Origin: an uncultured Shewanella sp. | GTDB lineage: Bacteria > Pseudomonadota > Gammaproteobacteria > Enterobacterales > Shewanellaceae | Direction: 5' to 3' | DNA length: 64,000 bases | NCBI RefSeq assembly: GCF_947495455.1 | Contig: NZ_CANLZC010000021.1 | Location: 1 to 64,000, forward strand | Shown here: piece after piece, positions 36,753 through 47,551 of the stretch | Position numbering within the stretch: the stretch's first letter is position 1 | How the letters are laid out: every line of letters begins with the position of its first letter | The notes under the pieces: model-generated | Database searches by the model: none | Told to the model about the DNA's origin: nothing | The model's input: the letters and a program-made list of their open reading frames with translations, nothing else | Position numbers and translations under genes: made by a program

Positions 36753-38963
36753 ATGCAGCAGATCCACTCTATTATCGTTTATGTGGGTATTCTATTATCT
36801 GTTTTACTTATTTTCGTGTGTATTATGGTGCCATTAAATTTAGTGGCACAAAGTCTTTTTCTTTTGATTTTGTGGGCTCTGGCGATGTTGGTCAGACAGA
36901 TCCCCGGTCGTTTTCCCGGCTTATTTCTTATTGCATTATCCATATTGGCATCAACGCGTTATATTTGGTGGCGTTGTACATCCACACTGAATTGGGACGA
37001 CCCTATTGCTTTAATGCTTGGAACGACGTTATTAATGGCTGAATTGTATGCTTGGCTGATATTGCTTTTAGGCTATTTTCAAAATATTTGGCCATTAAAT
37101 CGCCGTCCTGAGCCGTTACCTAAAGATCCTCAAGAGTGGCCCAGTATCGATATTATGATCCCTACGTTAAACGAAGAACGTCATGTTATTAAAACCACTA
37201 TTTATGCGTTACTTGGAATAGATTGGCCGAAAAACAAGCTTAATATTTACATACTTGATGATGGAAATAGAGAAGAAATTCAGCAGTTTGCTCATGAAGT
37301 TGGCGTTCATTATTTAGCTAGGCCGACCCATGAGGGAGCGAAAGCAGGCAATATCAATTATGCTTTGGAACGTTCTTTTGCAGATTTTGTCGCAATTTTT
37401 GATTGTGATCACATTCCAACTCGCGCTTTTTTTCAGTTAACTATGGGAATGTTTTTGAAGGATCCTAAATTGGCTTTGCTACAAACACCACATCATTTTT
37501 TTTCTCCAGATCCTTTTGAAAGGAATTTAGCGCATTTTCGTCATGTGCCTAATGAGAGTAGTTTATTTTATGGTTTGACCCAAGATGGCAATGATTTATG
37601 GAACGGCACTTTTTTTTGTGGCTCTTGTGCTGTTTTAAGAAGAAAACCATTAGAAGAAATTGGTGGCGTAGCAGTTGAAACCGTAACGGAAGATGCGCAT
37701 ACATCCCTTCGGCTGCATGGTTTGGGCTATCGTTCTGCTTATTTAAAACAGCCGATTTCAGCAGGGCTTGCAACTGAAACTTTATCAGAACACGTTGCTC
37801 AACGTATACGTTGGGCAAGGGAAATGGCCCAGATTTTCCGAATTGAGAATCCATTATTTGTTAAGGGATTAAAATGGCAACAGCGGCTGTGTTATTTAAA
37901 TGCCATGTTGCATTTTTTATCTGGGATCCCTCGCATTGTTTTTCTTGTGGCGCCTTTATTTTTTCTACTTTTTCATGTGTATGTTATTTATGCGCCGGCA
38001 TTGGCGATTATCTTGTATGTGCTTCCACATATGGCACATGCCAGTATAACGAATTCTAGAATGCAAGGTGAATACCGTTATACTTTTTGGGGGGAGATTT
38101 ATGAGACCGTCATTGCTTGGTATATCGCTAGGCCGACGACCATGGCATTATTTTCACCAAATAAAGGTTTTTTTAATGTCACGAGTAAAGGAGGTTTAGT
38201 ATTAAAACCCTATTATGATTGGACAATTGCTTCTCCTTACCTTGTATTAGTGGCTTTTAATATTGCAGGTGTTTTATATGGAGGTTATCGATTATTTTGG
38301 GGGCCTTCAGGTGAGATAGGGAGTGTTTTCGTCAATCTTTTATGGACTTTGTATAATTTATTTATTTTAGGGGGAGCGGTTGCTGTTGCTGAAGAAACCA
38401 AACAAGTAAGAAAGAATCCTAGAGTCGATGTCGATATTCCTGTTGTTATTCGTTTCCATTCAGGACATTTACTGAATGCGAGTATGAAAAACTTTTCTCT
38501 AGGGGGGCTGAGTTTGATTACACCACAAGCATTACCCATAGAAACGGGGCAGAAAGTCGAGGTGATAATGACGCGATCTAGACGAGAATTTATTTTTCCA
38601 TTTCGCATTGTGTATCGTCAAAATAAATTACTGGGATTAGCATTGGAAACTCTATCAAAACAACAATGTATTGATTATGTTCAATGTACCTTTGCTCGAG
38701 CCGATACTTGGGTACAATGGCAGAGGAGTTATCGCTTGGATAAACCGTTAACCAGTATGCAGCAAGTGCTTGAGATTGGTATCAAAGGTTATCAAAGATT
38801 ATGGCGCCATAGTCCAAGGAGTATTTATTATAGTATTGATTATGTATTGAAATTAATTACGATGCTTGTCTCCCTTAAACCTGTCATTGTCCCGCCAATT
38901 TCAAGGCAACAACCTTCCCCTCTACTGTTACGACAAGACAAAGTGATGCGCTATGAAAATTAA
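36753..38963 (+). CDS. bcsA: Cellulose synthase catalytic subunit BcsA, main part
   Basis: A 736-codon frame with the full glycosyltransferase-2 core of the inner-membrane cellulose synthase (UDP-glucose to beta-1,4-glucan). Motifs: LDDGNREE, the FDCDH Dx D-type metal site, TED in ETVTEDAHTS, QRIRWARE (QxxRW), about eight membrane helices, and a C-terminal PilZ domain with RKNPR (RxxxR) and NFSLGG in place of the usual D-x-S-x-x-G. The open frame runs back to about 36669, and the ATG at 36753 has no good ribosome site. Without the upstream piece the product lacks the N-terminal domain that in E. coli contacts the BcsR/Q machinery. Confidence 0.92.
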   Translation: MQQIHSIIVYVGILLSVLLIFVCIMVPLNLVAQSLFLLILWALAMLVRQIPGRFPGLFLIALSILASTRYIWWRCTSTLNWDDPIALMLGTTLLMAELYAWLILLLGYFQNIWPLNRRPEPLPKDPQEWPSIDIMIPTLNEERHVIKTTIYALLGIDWPKNKLNIYILDDGNREEIQQFAHEVGVHYLARPTHEGAKAGNINYALERSFADFVAIFDCDHIPTRAFFQLTMGMFLKDPKLALLQTPHHFFSPDPFERNLAHFRHVPNESSLFYGLTQDGNDLWNGTFFCGSCAVLRRKPLEEIGGVAVETVTEDAHTSLRLHGLGYRSAYLKQPISAGLATETLSEHVAQRIRWAREMAQIFRIENPLFVKGLKWQQRLCYLNAMLHFLSGIPRIVFLVAPLFFLLFHVYVIYAPALAIILYVLPHMAHASITNSRMQGEYRYTFWGEIYETVIAWYIARPTTMALFSPNKGFFNVTSKGGLVLKPYYDWTIASPYLVLVAFNIAGVLYGGYRLFWGPSGEIGSVFVNLLWTLYNLFILGGAVAVAEETKQVRKNPRVDVDIPVVIRFHSGHLLNASMKNFSLGGLSLITPQALPIETGQKVEVIMTRSRREFIFPFRIVYRQNKLLGLALETLSKQQCIDYVQCTFARADTWVQWQRSYRLDKPLTSMQQVLEIGIKGYQRLWRHSPRSIYYSIDYVLKLITMLVSLKPVIVPPISRQQPSPLLLRQDKVMRYEN

Positions 38964-41205
38964 TCAATATTTTTTTTGGGGCTTGGTTTTGAATGTATTG
39001 ATTGTCAATGCATGTTTGGCTGCTTTGCAAACACAAGTGTTGGCCGTTGAAGAGTCGAGTGTGCGTAAACATCAAATACCTTTTAGTGAACTCGTCGAAA
39101 GTGGTTCGATTAGCCTTGTGGGAAGTGAAAGTGTGGCTTATGTTAATTTTGGTTCTCGTCTTGATGAAGTCGTTTATAAAGCCAGCTTAGCGCTCGATTT
39201 TATTCCTTCACCTGCGCTATTATCCTTAGTTTCTCATATAAAAGTGTATTTAAATGATGAATTAATGGGAGTGATCCCTATCGAGGAAGGTGAGCAGGGG
39301 AGTAGAGTGAATACGATGCTTCCTTTTGAGCCACGTTTTTTGAGTGATTTTAATCAAATTCGGTTTGAATTTATCGGTCACATTTACCCAAGGTGTTCCA
39401 ATCCCAATGATCCCAGTATTTGGGCTGAGATCAGTCAATCTAGTACATTACATTTACAAACACAGAAAACGGCTTTAAGAAGTGATTTAAGTTTATTTCC
39501 AGCCCCTTTTTTCGACAAACGAGATTTCAGAGCATTATCTTTGCCTATCATAGTGGGTGAGGAATTCGATTTAGAAACCATTCGAGTGGCGGGGATCCTT
39601 GCCTCATATTTTGGTGTGTTAGCAAATTGGCGATCAGTTGACTTTCCATTAGGGATTAATACTTTGCCTCAACAACATGCCATTGTGTTGATGACGAACA
39701 AGAATAAACCTGATTTTTTGAAAGATTTTCCAGATACAAAAGAACCTGTTGTGCAAGTGATCACTCACCCTCTCAATCCCTATGTGAAGTTATTATTGGT
39801 TATTGGTAAAGAGAGTTATGGTTTAGCACAAGCAGTAAAAGGATTGGTGCTTGGTCAGCAATTGTTGACTGGCCCTATGGTGGTCATTGATAAGGTGAAA
39901 CAAATAGAAAAGAGGCGTCCTTATGATGCACCTAAATGGCTTAATACTGATAGACGAATTGCATTTTCTGAGTTAGTTAAGAATCCACTGGATTTACAGG
40001 TTAAAGGCCGAAACCCGCCTTCCGTTCACATTAATTTTAAACTGCCAGCTGACTTATTTACATGGCAAAGTCGAGGGATCCCACTGATGTTAAATTATCA
40101 TTATTCCCCGCCTTTAGAAGATGATTCAGGTTCAAGATTGAATTTGTTGATTAATAATCAGTTTATCGAAGCATTTAATTTAACTTCACAAGGAGAAGGC
40201 TCAGATCAACAACGTATTCGTGTCCCACTTATTGACGACCTATTGACGCGGTTTGATCGTATTCGCATTCCGGCATTTAAAGTGGGTAGCAATAATCGCA
40301 TCGATTTTAAATTTAGCTTCGCTTCCCTCACTGGAGGCGAGTGTCAAAGTATGCAACCCAGTACACATTTTGCTGTTGTTGATGCTAACTCTAGCATCGA
40401 TTTTTCTGGTTTACCTCATTATATTCAAATGCCAAATTTACGTGCATTTGCTAACTCAGGTTACCCTTTTACACGTCTAGCGGATTTATCTGAGACTGTG
40501 GTGTTACTGCCAACACAGAAGAGTATGGCAGTATTGCAAACCTTTGTTAATTTAATGGGATATATGGGGCAGTATACAGGTTATCCCAGTATTCATGTTG
40601 ATTTAAAACAAACTTGGACTGAAAAAGAATTAAGGGATAAAGATATACTAAGTATTGGTGTTATTCCTCAATTACAACGACGCTTGATCGCGGCAGATGA
40701 AGCCAACTTAATCTTAAATGCCAGTCGCCGTCTGCTAAAACTGCCTTTTAAAAATGTTCAAAAAGGCGAGCATCAATGGGGGAATGCGAATGAGCAACAA
40801 ACAGCGGTTGATCTCGTATCGGTGAAGGCGAGGGGAAGCTTTGCTGCTATGACAGGGAGCCAGTCACCCTTTAACTCGCAGCGAAGTCTGGTTTCAATTG
40901 TCGGTAACACGTCTGATGATTTTAAATTGGTGACAGATGGGCTTAACGATAAAGGTAAAACGCCCTATATGTATGGTTCTGTCGTGCTTTTTAAAAATGC
41001 TGAAGTGGCCAGTTATAATGTAGGGGAGCAGTATTTCTTAGGCGAGTTACCCATTTGGACCTTAGTGCTCTATCATTTTTCACATTATCCTATTTTATTA
41101 GCGGCGCTTGCTGTTTTGTTAGTGTTGATGGTGACTATTGTCCTGTGGCGGGTATTAAAAATTGTTAAGAAACGTCGGCTTAAAATGAAAGAGGCAAGTA
41201 AATGA
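38953..41205 (+). CDS. bcsB: Cellulose synthase periplasmic subunit BcsB
   Basis: A 750-residue protein with a signal peptide (LVLNVLIVNACLA), two carbohydrate-binding/flavodoxin-like repeats, and a C-terminal membrane anchor (LLAALAVLLVLMVTIVLWRVL) that docks to BcsA. The RFEFIGHIYPRCSNPNDPSIWAEI block is strongly BcsB-like. It overlaps bcsA by 11 bp and shares ATGA with bcsZ, so translation is coupled. The reading frame is intact. Confidence 0.93.
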   Translation: MKINQYFFWGLVLNVLIVNACLAALQTQVLAVEESSVRKHQIPFSELVESGSISLVGSESVAYVNFGSRLDEVVYKASLALDFIPSPALLSLVSHIKVYLNDELMGVIPIEEGEQGSRVNTMLPFEPRFLSDFNQIRFEFIGHIYPRCSNPNDPSIWAEISQSSTLHLQTQKTALRSDLSLFPAPFFDKRDFRALSLPIIVGEEFDLETIRVAGILASYFGVLANWRSVDFPLGINTLPQQHAIVLMTNKNKPDFLKDFPDTKEPVVQVITHPLNPYVKLLLVIGKESYGLAQAVKGLVLGQQLLTGPMVVIDKVKQIEKRRPYDAPKWLNTDRRIAFSELVKNPLDLQVKGRNPPSVHINFKLPADLFTWQSRGIPLMLNYHYSPPLEDDSGSRLNLLINNQFIEAFNLTSQGEGSDQQRIRVPLIDDLLTRFDRIRIPAFKVGSNNRIDFKFSFASLTGGECQSMQPSTHFAVVDANSSIDFSGLPHYIQMPNLRAFANSGYPFTRLADLSETVVLLPTQKSMAVLQTFVNLMGYMGQYTGYPSIHVDLKQTWTEKELRDKDILSIGVIPQLQRRLIAADEANLILNASRRLLKLPFKNVQKGEHQWGNANEQQTAVDLVSVKARGSFAAMTGSQSPFNSQRSLVSIVGNTSDDFKLVTDGLNDKGKTPYMYGSVVLFKNAEVASYNVGEQYFLGELPIWTLVLYHFSHYPILLAALAVLLVLMVTIVLWRVLKIVKKRRLKMKEASK

Positions 41206-42299
41206 TAAAGTGGATGTTATTTTTATGCTCCTTTCAATTACATGCAGCCACATGTTGGCCTGATTGGCAGCAGTTTAAAAGTCTATATGTAGAGCAAGGA
41301 CGAGTCATTGACAGAAGTGATGCTCGATTAATATCCACTTCAGAGGGACAATCCTATGGGCTGTTTTTTGCCTTAGTGGCTAATGATCCTGATGCTTTTT
41401 CATTAATATTATCTTGGACTGAGGATAAGCTTGCACAAGCAGATTTAACAGCTAGGTTACCTGCTTGGCTTTGGGGGAGAAAAGAAGAGGGAATATATGG
41501 CGTGATCGATAATAATACGGCGTCTGATTCTGACTTGTGGATGGCTTATACCCTTGCTGAAGCGGGAAGGCTTTGGAATAATTATTATTATCAAAGCTTA
41601 GGTTTTTTGATGGCGAGCCGTATCTTACGAGAAGAAACACGTCGCTGGAGCGGCAACGACATCATTTTATTACCCGGTGTGCAGGGCTTTGAGGGAGAAG
41701 ATGAGTCATACCGATTAAATCCTAGCTATGTGCCTTTGCAATTATTACAACGCCTGCAAGTTCTGTATCCCCAATATCCTTGGGGCGCGGTTTATCAAAG
41801 CAGTTTTCAAATGTTAATTGACACTATGCCTAAAGGTTTTAGCCCTGATTGGGTATTAGCAAAAAATGGCCATTATTATTCAAATAAAAAAACATCGGTA
41901 GGCAGTTTTAATGCCATAAGAACTTATTTATGGGCTGGAATGTTAAACGATGAGTTAGAAGATAAAGCTGCTTTAATGACGAAAATGTCACCTATGATTA
42001 CGGCTGTGAGTCAATTTAATGCTCCACCTTTAATAGTGAATACACAAACAGGTCACTACACTCAAGAAGGTGGAGCCGGTTTTTCGGCTGCGATTTTGCC
42101 TTTACTCGTGTCTGCAAAAAGAACACAATTAGCATCCTTTCAGGCTAAAAGAGCGCAAGGTGTATTTCAAAGTAAATCTGATAAGTCCTATTATAACAAT
42201 GTATTGGCTTTATTTGGTTTAGGTTGGTTTGAGAAAAGGTATCGTTTCGGAGTCACAGGAGAATTGCTGCCCAATTGGACTGATACATGCTCAGAGTGA
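41202..42299 (+). CDS. bcsZ: Endo-1,4-beta-glucanase BcsZ (GH8), catalytic Asp replaced
   Basis: A 365-residue periplasmic GH8 cellulase with signal peptide (cleavage about HAA-T). The catalytic acid is present (Glu48 in STSEGQSYG, E. coli Glu55), as is the substrate-binding DSDLWMAY block. The catalytic base of E. coli BcsZ, Asp243 in SYDAIR, is Asn237 here (SFNAIR), which should abolish or strongly reduce hydrolysis. The rest of the frame is intact, ending LLPNWTDTC. It overlaps bcsB by 4 bp and bcsC by 13 bp. The change fits the other lesions in this locus. Confidence 0.92.
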   Translation: MIKWMLFLCSFQLHAATCWPDWQQFKSLYVEQGRVIDRSDARLISTSEGQSYGLFFALVANDPDAFSLILSWTEDKLAQADLTARLPAWLWGRKEEGIYGVIDNNTASDSDLWMAYTLAEAGRLWNNYYYQSLGFLMASRILREETRRWSGNDIILLPGVQGFEGEDESYRLNPSYVPLQLLQRLQVLYPQYPWGAVYQSSFQMLIDTMPKGFSPDWVLAKNGHYYSNKKTSVGSFNAIRTYLWAGMLNDELEDKAALMTKMSPMITAVSQFNAPPLIVNTQTGHYTQEGGAGFSAAILPLLVSAKRTQLASFQAKRAQGVFQSKSDKSYYNNVLALFGLGWFEKRYRFGVTGELLPNWTDTCSE

Positions 42300-43018
42300 G
42301 TGATAGGTTTATATCATCTCTTTTAATGGTTCGAATGATTATTTTTTTGGCATCCTTAATATGGGGATCAATAGCCAGTGTCATGTTTTCTTTTTCTGTG
42401 AAAGCAACAGTGTCACTTCATTCTGTTATTGTTTCTTCATTACTTCCATTGTCAGAAGATGAAGGCGGCAAAAAGTCGTTTTTTATCGAATCATTGGATC
42501 AATCATTAAATAAATCTCGTACTCAAGTTGATTCAGTTGAATGGCTTATAGAGCAATTGCGCTTAGCCTTAGCGCTCAGGCGAGAGGATATTATGCTGGG
42601 TTCTTTGAATCGATTGTTAGCGATTGATGAAAATAATCTTGATGGTTTGTTTTATCAAGCTAATCGCTATTTGTTACTGAAGGATATTCCAAATGCGCAA
42701 TTGGTATTTAATAAACTGAATCAATTGAGCCCGGATTCGACACAAGCTCAAAATTTAAGTGCGCAATTATCGTTATTTAATGAAAATAAAAAAGTTTACC
42801 AATCAGCACGTTTATTTGCTCGCTCAGGTCGTTATGAGGAGGCATTAGTGCATTATGAAGGTTTATTTCCTCATGGTATGCCAACATCTAGGTTAATGCT
42901 TGAGTATCTTACTCTAAAGGGGAAATTGGATAATCATTGGGTGCCTGTGAGACAGAAGTTGGAAGCATTAAATGAACAATATCCTGATGTGCCCGATTTT
43001 CAATTAGCGTTAGCTTAG
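42287..43018 (+). pseudogene. bcsC: BcsC fragment 1: signal peptide and first TPR repeats
   Basis: A 243-codon N-terminal piece of the outer-membrane cellulose exporter BcsC. A hydrophobic leader (MIIFLASLIWGSIASV) is followed by TPR-like helices. It stops at TAG (43016-43018) in QLALA-stop. The same frame then continues without interruption as HLAKKEPDNLWALTTF, typical TPR sequence, so this is an in-frame nonsense codon and not a gene end. Confidence 0.85.
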
Positions 43019-44092
43019 CATCTCGCTAAAAAGGAGCCCGATAATTTATGGGCACTCACGACTTTTGAGCATTTATCGCTACGGACAGATATTGGTTTAC
43101 AGGCAACTCGTTCCTGGATTGAGGCCCTTGATCAATTGCCGATTACTGATGAACTTGTTCAAAAATATGCTTTTATGGCTCGTTACTATCCATTCGACCT
43201 AGAAATAAATCAAGCGGCTATACAGGCAAAATCTCGTTTAGTGAAAAAAACTGAATTAGAAAAAGATCCTGTTTATATGGCTAAAATGCAGGGATTGGCA
43301 TTCCTTGAACAAGGTAATAATGGGGCGGCAGAGAAAAAGTTGATATATGTATTGCGTCATTTTTCTCAAGATGTCGAAGTACTGGAAGGTTTAGGGCTGG
43401 TGGCGCTGCGTCAAGGCCAGCATCAACAGGCGTTAGAGTGGTTCACACAAGCTCAGGCAATAAATGACGATCCTGATCAAATCTCAAAATGGCGAAGCTT
43501 AGTGGATGCGGCAACCTATTGGGGCTTGTTAGCAAAAGGTGATCAGGCCTTAGGTAATAAGGATTATGTCACTGCAGAAAATGATTACCTTATGGCGATT
43601 AAGCGTCAGCCTGACATATTGGAAGGATTGAATCGATTAGCAGCATTATATGTTATGACAAAGCAATATGGCTTAGCGGATAAGTGGTATCAAAAAACGT
43701 TACTATCTGCACCGTTAAATCAAGTGGCATTAGAGGGGAGACTGGATATATTACAATTACAGAATCAATCGATTACCCCTTTACTTAGGCAATATTCGTC
43801 TCGTCAAAAAAAAGTGATCCAGCCCAAATTGGTGTCTATACAAAGGGCGCAATTGAATGATGAACTTCAAATGGCGATAAAGGCAAATGATGTTAATAGG
43901 GCTAAAAAGCACTTAGACGCACTATTGATGTTAGGCAATGACTCGCCATGGCAAGCATTAGATATTGCCAATACCCTTGTGGTATTAGCACAAAAGTCGA
44001 AAGCCGATCGAATGATGCGGCAGTGGGTCGATGATGTGATGGTTGATAAAGCCGTTGCACCAGATATTCGCGCAGTAATGGGTGTTTGCTAA
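43019..44092 (+). pseudogene. bcsC: BcsC fragment 2: middle TPR repeats
   Basis: Continuation of the bcsC frame after the TAG codon. It contains further TPR motifs (LEGLGLVALRQGQHQQALEW, LEGLNRLAALYVMTKQYGLA). It ends at 44092 by a +1 frameshift: at ATGGGTGTTTGC the third G of the GGG run (44080-44082) appears to be extra, because dropping it restores VFANALYLSG in the next frame. No true start signal exists for this piece. Confidence 0.82.
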
Positions 44093-46151
44093 TGCTTTAT
44101 ATTTGTCAGGCCAAAATCAAACGAGTGATGCCATTAACCTTCTGGAAAAAATTGAAATAGCACAACGTACACCCGCGATGGAAGCTAACCTTACTCGTTT
44201 AAAAGTAGATGAAGCATTATTGAAAATAGCGCAATTAAGGAAGGATGATCCCGAGCGGGCGTGTGAAGCGCTTATTGATATAGAGCAGAGTTACAGTGAC
44301 AATCTTGATGTCCAAATAAGGCTGGCTGCTGTATGGTTAACATTTGAAAACAATGCTATTAATGGTCAGCAAAGCCAAAGATGTCAAAAACGTCATGACT
44401 TTTTGGCTCAATTAACGCCTGAAGCCGATTGGAGCAATTCGACTCAGCTTCAATACGGTGAACTAGTGTTAAAAGCACAGCAGCCAGCGCAATTTAAGCG
44501 CTGGTTTCAGCAGTGGCAAACTCAATTTGTGTCTCAACAAGACAAAAAACAACTTCACGTATTACTTCAAAAATACTATGTCCAACAAGCAGAAAAAGCA
44601 TTATCTAACCGAGACGACTTACAAGCTATTCATTTATATAAGCAAGCTATTTTTGAGCCAGGACCTTTATTCTATGAGGCTAAATTAGGCCTGCTGAGGG
44701 CTTATATCGCTGCAAATCATCAACAAAAGGCGAAGAAACTGAGTGATACCTTGTATCAAGAGCGCAGGCAATTAACTTCAGTGCAAAGTGTGTCTTTTGC
44801 TGAGTTGTTGGTTCAGCAAGGTGATTTTAAACAATCAAAATCTTTGTTGACAGCTTTACAACAAAGGAATGATCTTGATGCTATTGAATATCGTGATCTC
44901 ATGAAAGTGGCATTGGATATGAAAGATGAGACCTTGGTAAATGCAATGGCTGCAAATGCACTGTATCACGCAGAGGAAGTGCCATCTGTAAAATCTGCTA
45001 TCAATCGACCCCCTTTAAGAAGCTTGTATGATAATGCCGAAGATAACTGGCTAACACGAAATGTGAAGGCGGATATTGATCGTGTTCAAGCGCGTCATCA
45101 GGGGCATATTGTATTTGGAATGGACTATGGTGGTCGGGATGGAGCGAATAACTTTACTCAAATACCCATCGAGGCACGAATTCCAATGCCTGATCATGAT
45201 GGGCACTTATTGCTAAGGCTTGATCAAGTGCACATTGAATCAGGCGATATTCGCTATTACGATAAGGCATTAGATGAGGATACCATTCCAATTAACCAAA
45301 GTGATACTGGGACAGCATTAGGTATAGGTTGGAAGGCCAAAAATTGGTTAGTCGATGTGGGAACGACGCCAATTGGATTTGATGAGCATACTTGGGTCGG
45401 TGGACTTAGCATTGAGGGTGAGTTACAAGATTGGTCTTGGACTGCAGGGCTATCGAGACGGGCATTAACCAGTACGATTTTATCCTATGGTGGATTAACG
45501 GTGCCAGCCAATACGAGCGATCCTGTTGGCGTTAAATGGGGCGGAGTGGTGAGCTCTGGTGTCAAGTTTAATACTAGCTTAGATCTCGGTGGACCTTGGG
45601 GGATGTGGACGAGTTCTCAATACCATCAAATATCGGGTAATAAGGTGACTGATAATACACGCTTTGGACAGCTAGTGGGCGGGTATTATAAATGGATGAA
45701 TACAGAAGAGGAACGCTTAAGTACAGGACTCAATTTGATGTATTTACAATATGACAAAAATGTCAGTGAATATACCCTAGGTCATGGAGGCTATTATAGC
45801 CCACAAGCCTATTTTTCTATTTCATTACCGATTAATTATTATGGACGATATCAAGATACGTGGGCTTATTGGTTACGTGCTTCTGTTTCTCAGTCTTGGT
45901 CACAAGAAGATGGTCCTTTTTTAACCTCTCTTTCAGGATCCTCCGGCGGGGGGCTGGGTTATGCTTTTTTAGGTGCACTAGAAAAAAGAGTCAGTAAAAA
46001 ATGGTATATAGGCATATCTATGGATATTGAACGTTCTGACTTTTATGCGCCCAATCATTTTATTTTATATGCGCGTTATACTTTTAATGATCGCTGGCAA
46101 CGTATTCCTACGCCGCCGACACCGCCCATTTTATATAGTGAATTTGACTAA
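44082..46151 (+). pseudogene. bcsC: BcsC fragment 3: last TPRs and outer-membrane beta-barrel
   Basis: A 689-codon frame with the remaining TPR helices and, from about residue 335, the C-terminal BCSC_C beta-barrel (amphipathic strands, GMDYGGRDGANNF, SGGGLGYAFLGALEKRVSKKWY, terminal YARYTF). It lacks a signal peptide, so by itself it could not be exported. Restoring the two lesions would give a BcsC of about 1,287 residues, slightly longer than E. coli BcsC (1,157). Confidence 0.88.
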
Positions 46152-46270
46152 TCAAAGTGATATTGGTGTTAGAAAAACAAATAGCATTTTGAATAAAAAT
46201 GCCTTTTATCTTTGCAAAAAAATGGGATACTAATGGGTATTATATTCATCATTATTGTAAGGATTGTAAA

Positions 46271-46633
46271 ATGGCCGAAGAAACCATTTTTAGTAAAATT
46301 ATTCGACGTGAAATTCCCACTGATATTCTCTATCAAGATGACTTAGTTACGGCTTTTAATGATATTCACCCTCAAGCTCCGACACACATATTGATTATTC
46401 CCAATCATCTTATCCCTACTTGTAATGAGGTTAAAGCGTCAGATGAAAAAGCCTTGGGTCGAATGATCACTGTGGCGGCAAAGCTGGCCGCGGAGGCGGG
46501 AATTGCTGAAGATGGCTACCGTCTGATAATGAACTGTAATCAACATGGAGGCCAAGAAGTTTATCATATTCATATGCACCTTGTGGGTGGCGCACCATTA
46601 GGGCCTATGCTTCATCGTCGTCAAGAAGCATAA
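46271..46633 (+). CDS. hinT: HIT-family purine nucleoside phosphoramidase HinT
   Basis: A 120-residue histidine-triad hydrolase acting on adenosine phosphoramidates and related AMP-amides. [18 protein letters not shown] and [16 protein letters not shown] are conserved, and the triad is HIHMH near residues 101-105. The ATG at 46271 is chosen: AAGGA precedes it and the family begins MAEETIF. The frame opens earlier at 46199. It is followed by ycfL as in E. coli. Confidence 0.93.
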   Translation: MAEETIFSKIIRREIPTDILYQDDLVTAFNDIHPQAPTHILIIPNHLIPTCNEVKASDEKALGRMITVAAKLAAEAGIAEDGYRLIMNCNQHGGQEVYHIHMHLVGGAPLGPMLHRRQEA

Positions 46634-46771
46634 TCTCTTGAAGTGAGTGTGCATGGCATTTCTATTGAGTTTGATTTATTGAGATAAAAAACAGGAGGGT
46701 AAAGCTAAAGTAGGCTAACCTGAAAAGAGCAGAGAGCGTTTAGACACATCAATAATAGGGAATACAAATCG

Positions 46772-47161
46772 ATGAGAAAATTATTTTTTATTTTATTAGT
46801 GGGCTTGTTCTTAGGTGGCTGTTCTACCAATACAGCGGGTATATTGGCCAGCTCAACAGGGGATTTAAAGATTGACAGTCCAGCTTTTGCCCATAAAGTG
46901 AAAGTGGATCAATTAAAGATGCGCGGTAAAAGTGGATCTTTAGAAGGTGTGGCGACTGTGATCAGTAAAATTTCAACGGATCAACATTTACAATATAAAT
47001 TCACTTGGTATGACGGCACGGGCTTTACCGTCGATGATGAAACTCAAGGTTGGCAACCACTCACTTTACACGGTAAAGAAAGTAAGCAAGTCCGTTCTGT
47101 AGCTCCCGGAACTAATGCTTTATGGTTTGAGTTTTATGTTCGAGAAGCACATTTAAATTAA
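46772..47161 (+). CDS. ycfL: YcfL-family lipoprotein (DUF1425)
   Basis: A 129-residue outer-membrane lipoprotein with lipobox LGGC (Cys17). The DUF1425 core is present (ATVISKISTDQHLQYKFTWYD and GWQPLTLHGKESKQVRSVAP). E. coli YcfL is next to hinT and lpoB. Here the lpoB neighbour is absent, and a terminator follows the gene directly. Function unknown. Confidence 0.85.
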   Translation: MRKLFFILLVGLFLGGCSTNTAGILASSTGDLKIDSPAFAHKVKVDQLKMRGKSGSLEGVATVISKISTDQHLQYKFTWYDGTGFTVDDETQGWQPLTLHGKESKQVRSVAPGTNALWFEFYVREAHLN

Positions 47162-47179
47162 TAGAGCTTGCTGAGTCAT

Positions 47180-47208
47180 AAAAAGCCAATGTTATCATTG
47201 GCTTTTTT
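47180..47208 (+). terminator. Intrinsic terminator of ycfL
   Basis: AAAAAGCCAATG / CATTGGCTTTTT stem (12 bp) with a TTAT loop and T6. The following 340 bp to 47551 are AT-rich with no other recognised feature. Confidence 0.88.
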
Positions 47209-47551
47209 AAGAGTTCGCTTAGAGATAGGTCATAAGTAAAGAGTAATAATCCCTATTCCCTATCATTATTTATTCCTTATTTTTTATTTCTATACTCCTT
47301 TCATTTCTATACTTCGACTTCGCCCTCACTATTAAACGGAATGAGTATGTAAAGATAACGAGTATTTATTTTACATATACTTACACTCATCCTTCAGTTT
47401 TTATACAGCTTTATACTGTTCTACTGTATTTAAGGGATTCCTTTCTTGTTCTTGTGGGCTTCTTGTGGGCCCTGAAGGACGACGTCATAGAGAGGGAAGG
47501 CTACAACGGAGCTTAAGAACTTAAGAGCAAGCTGAACTGAAGAGGATCAAG

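Noticed and set aside
36731..37042. 103-codon ORF overlapping the start of the bcsA catalytic frame
   Set aside because: Alternative frame of bcsA; the bcsA frame carries the conserved glycosyltransferase sequence.
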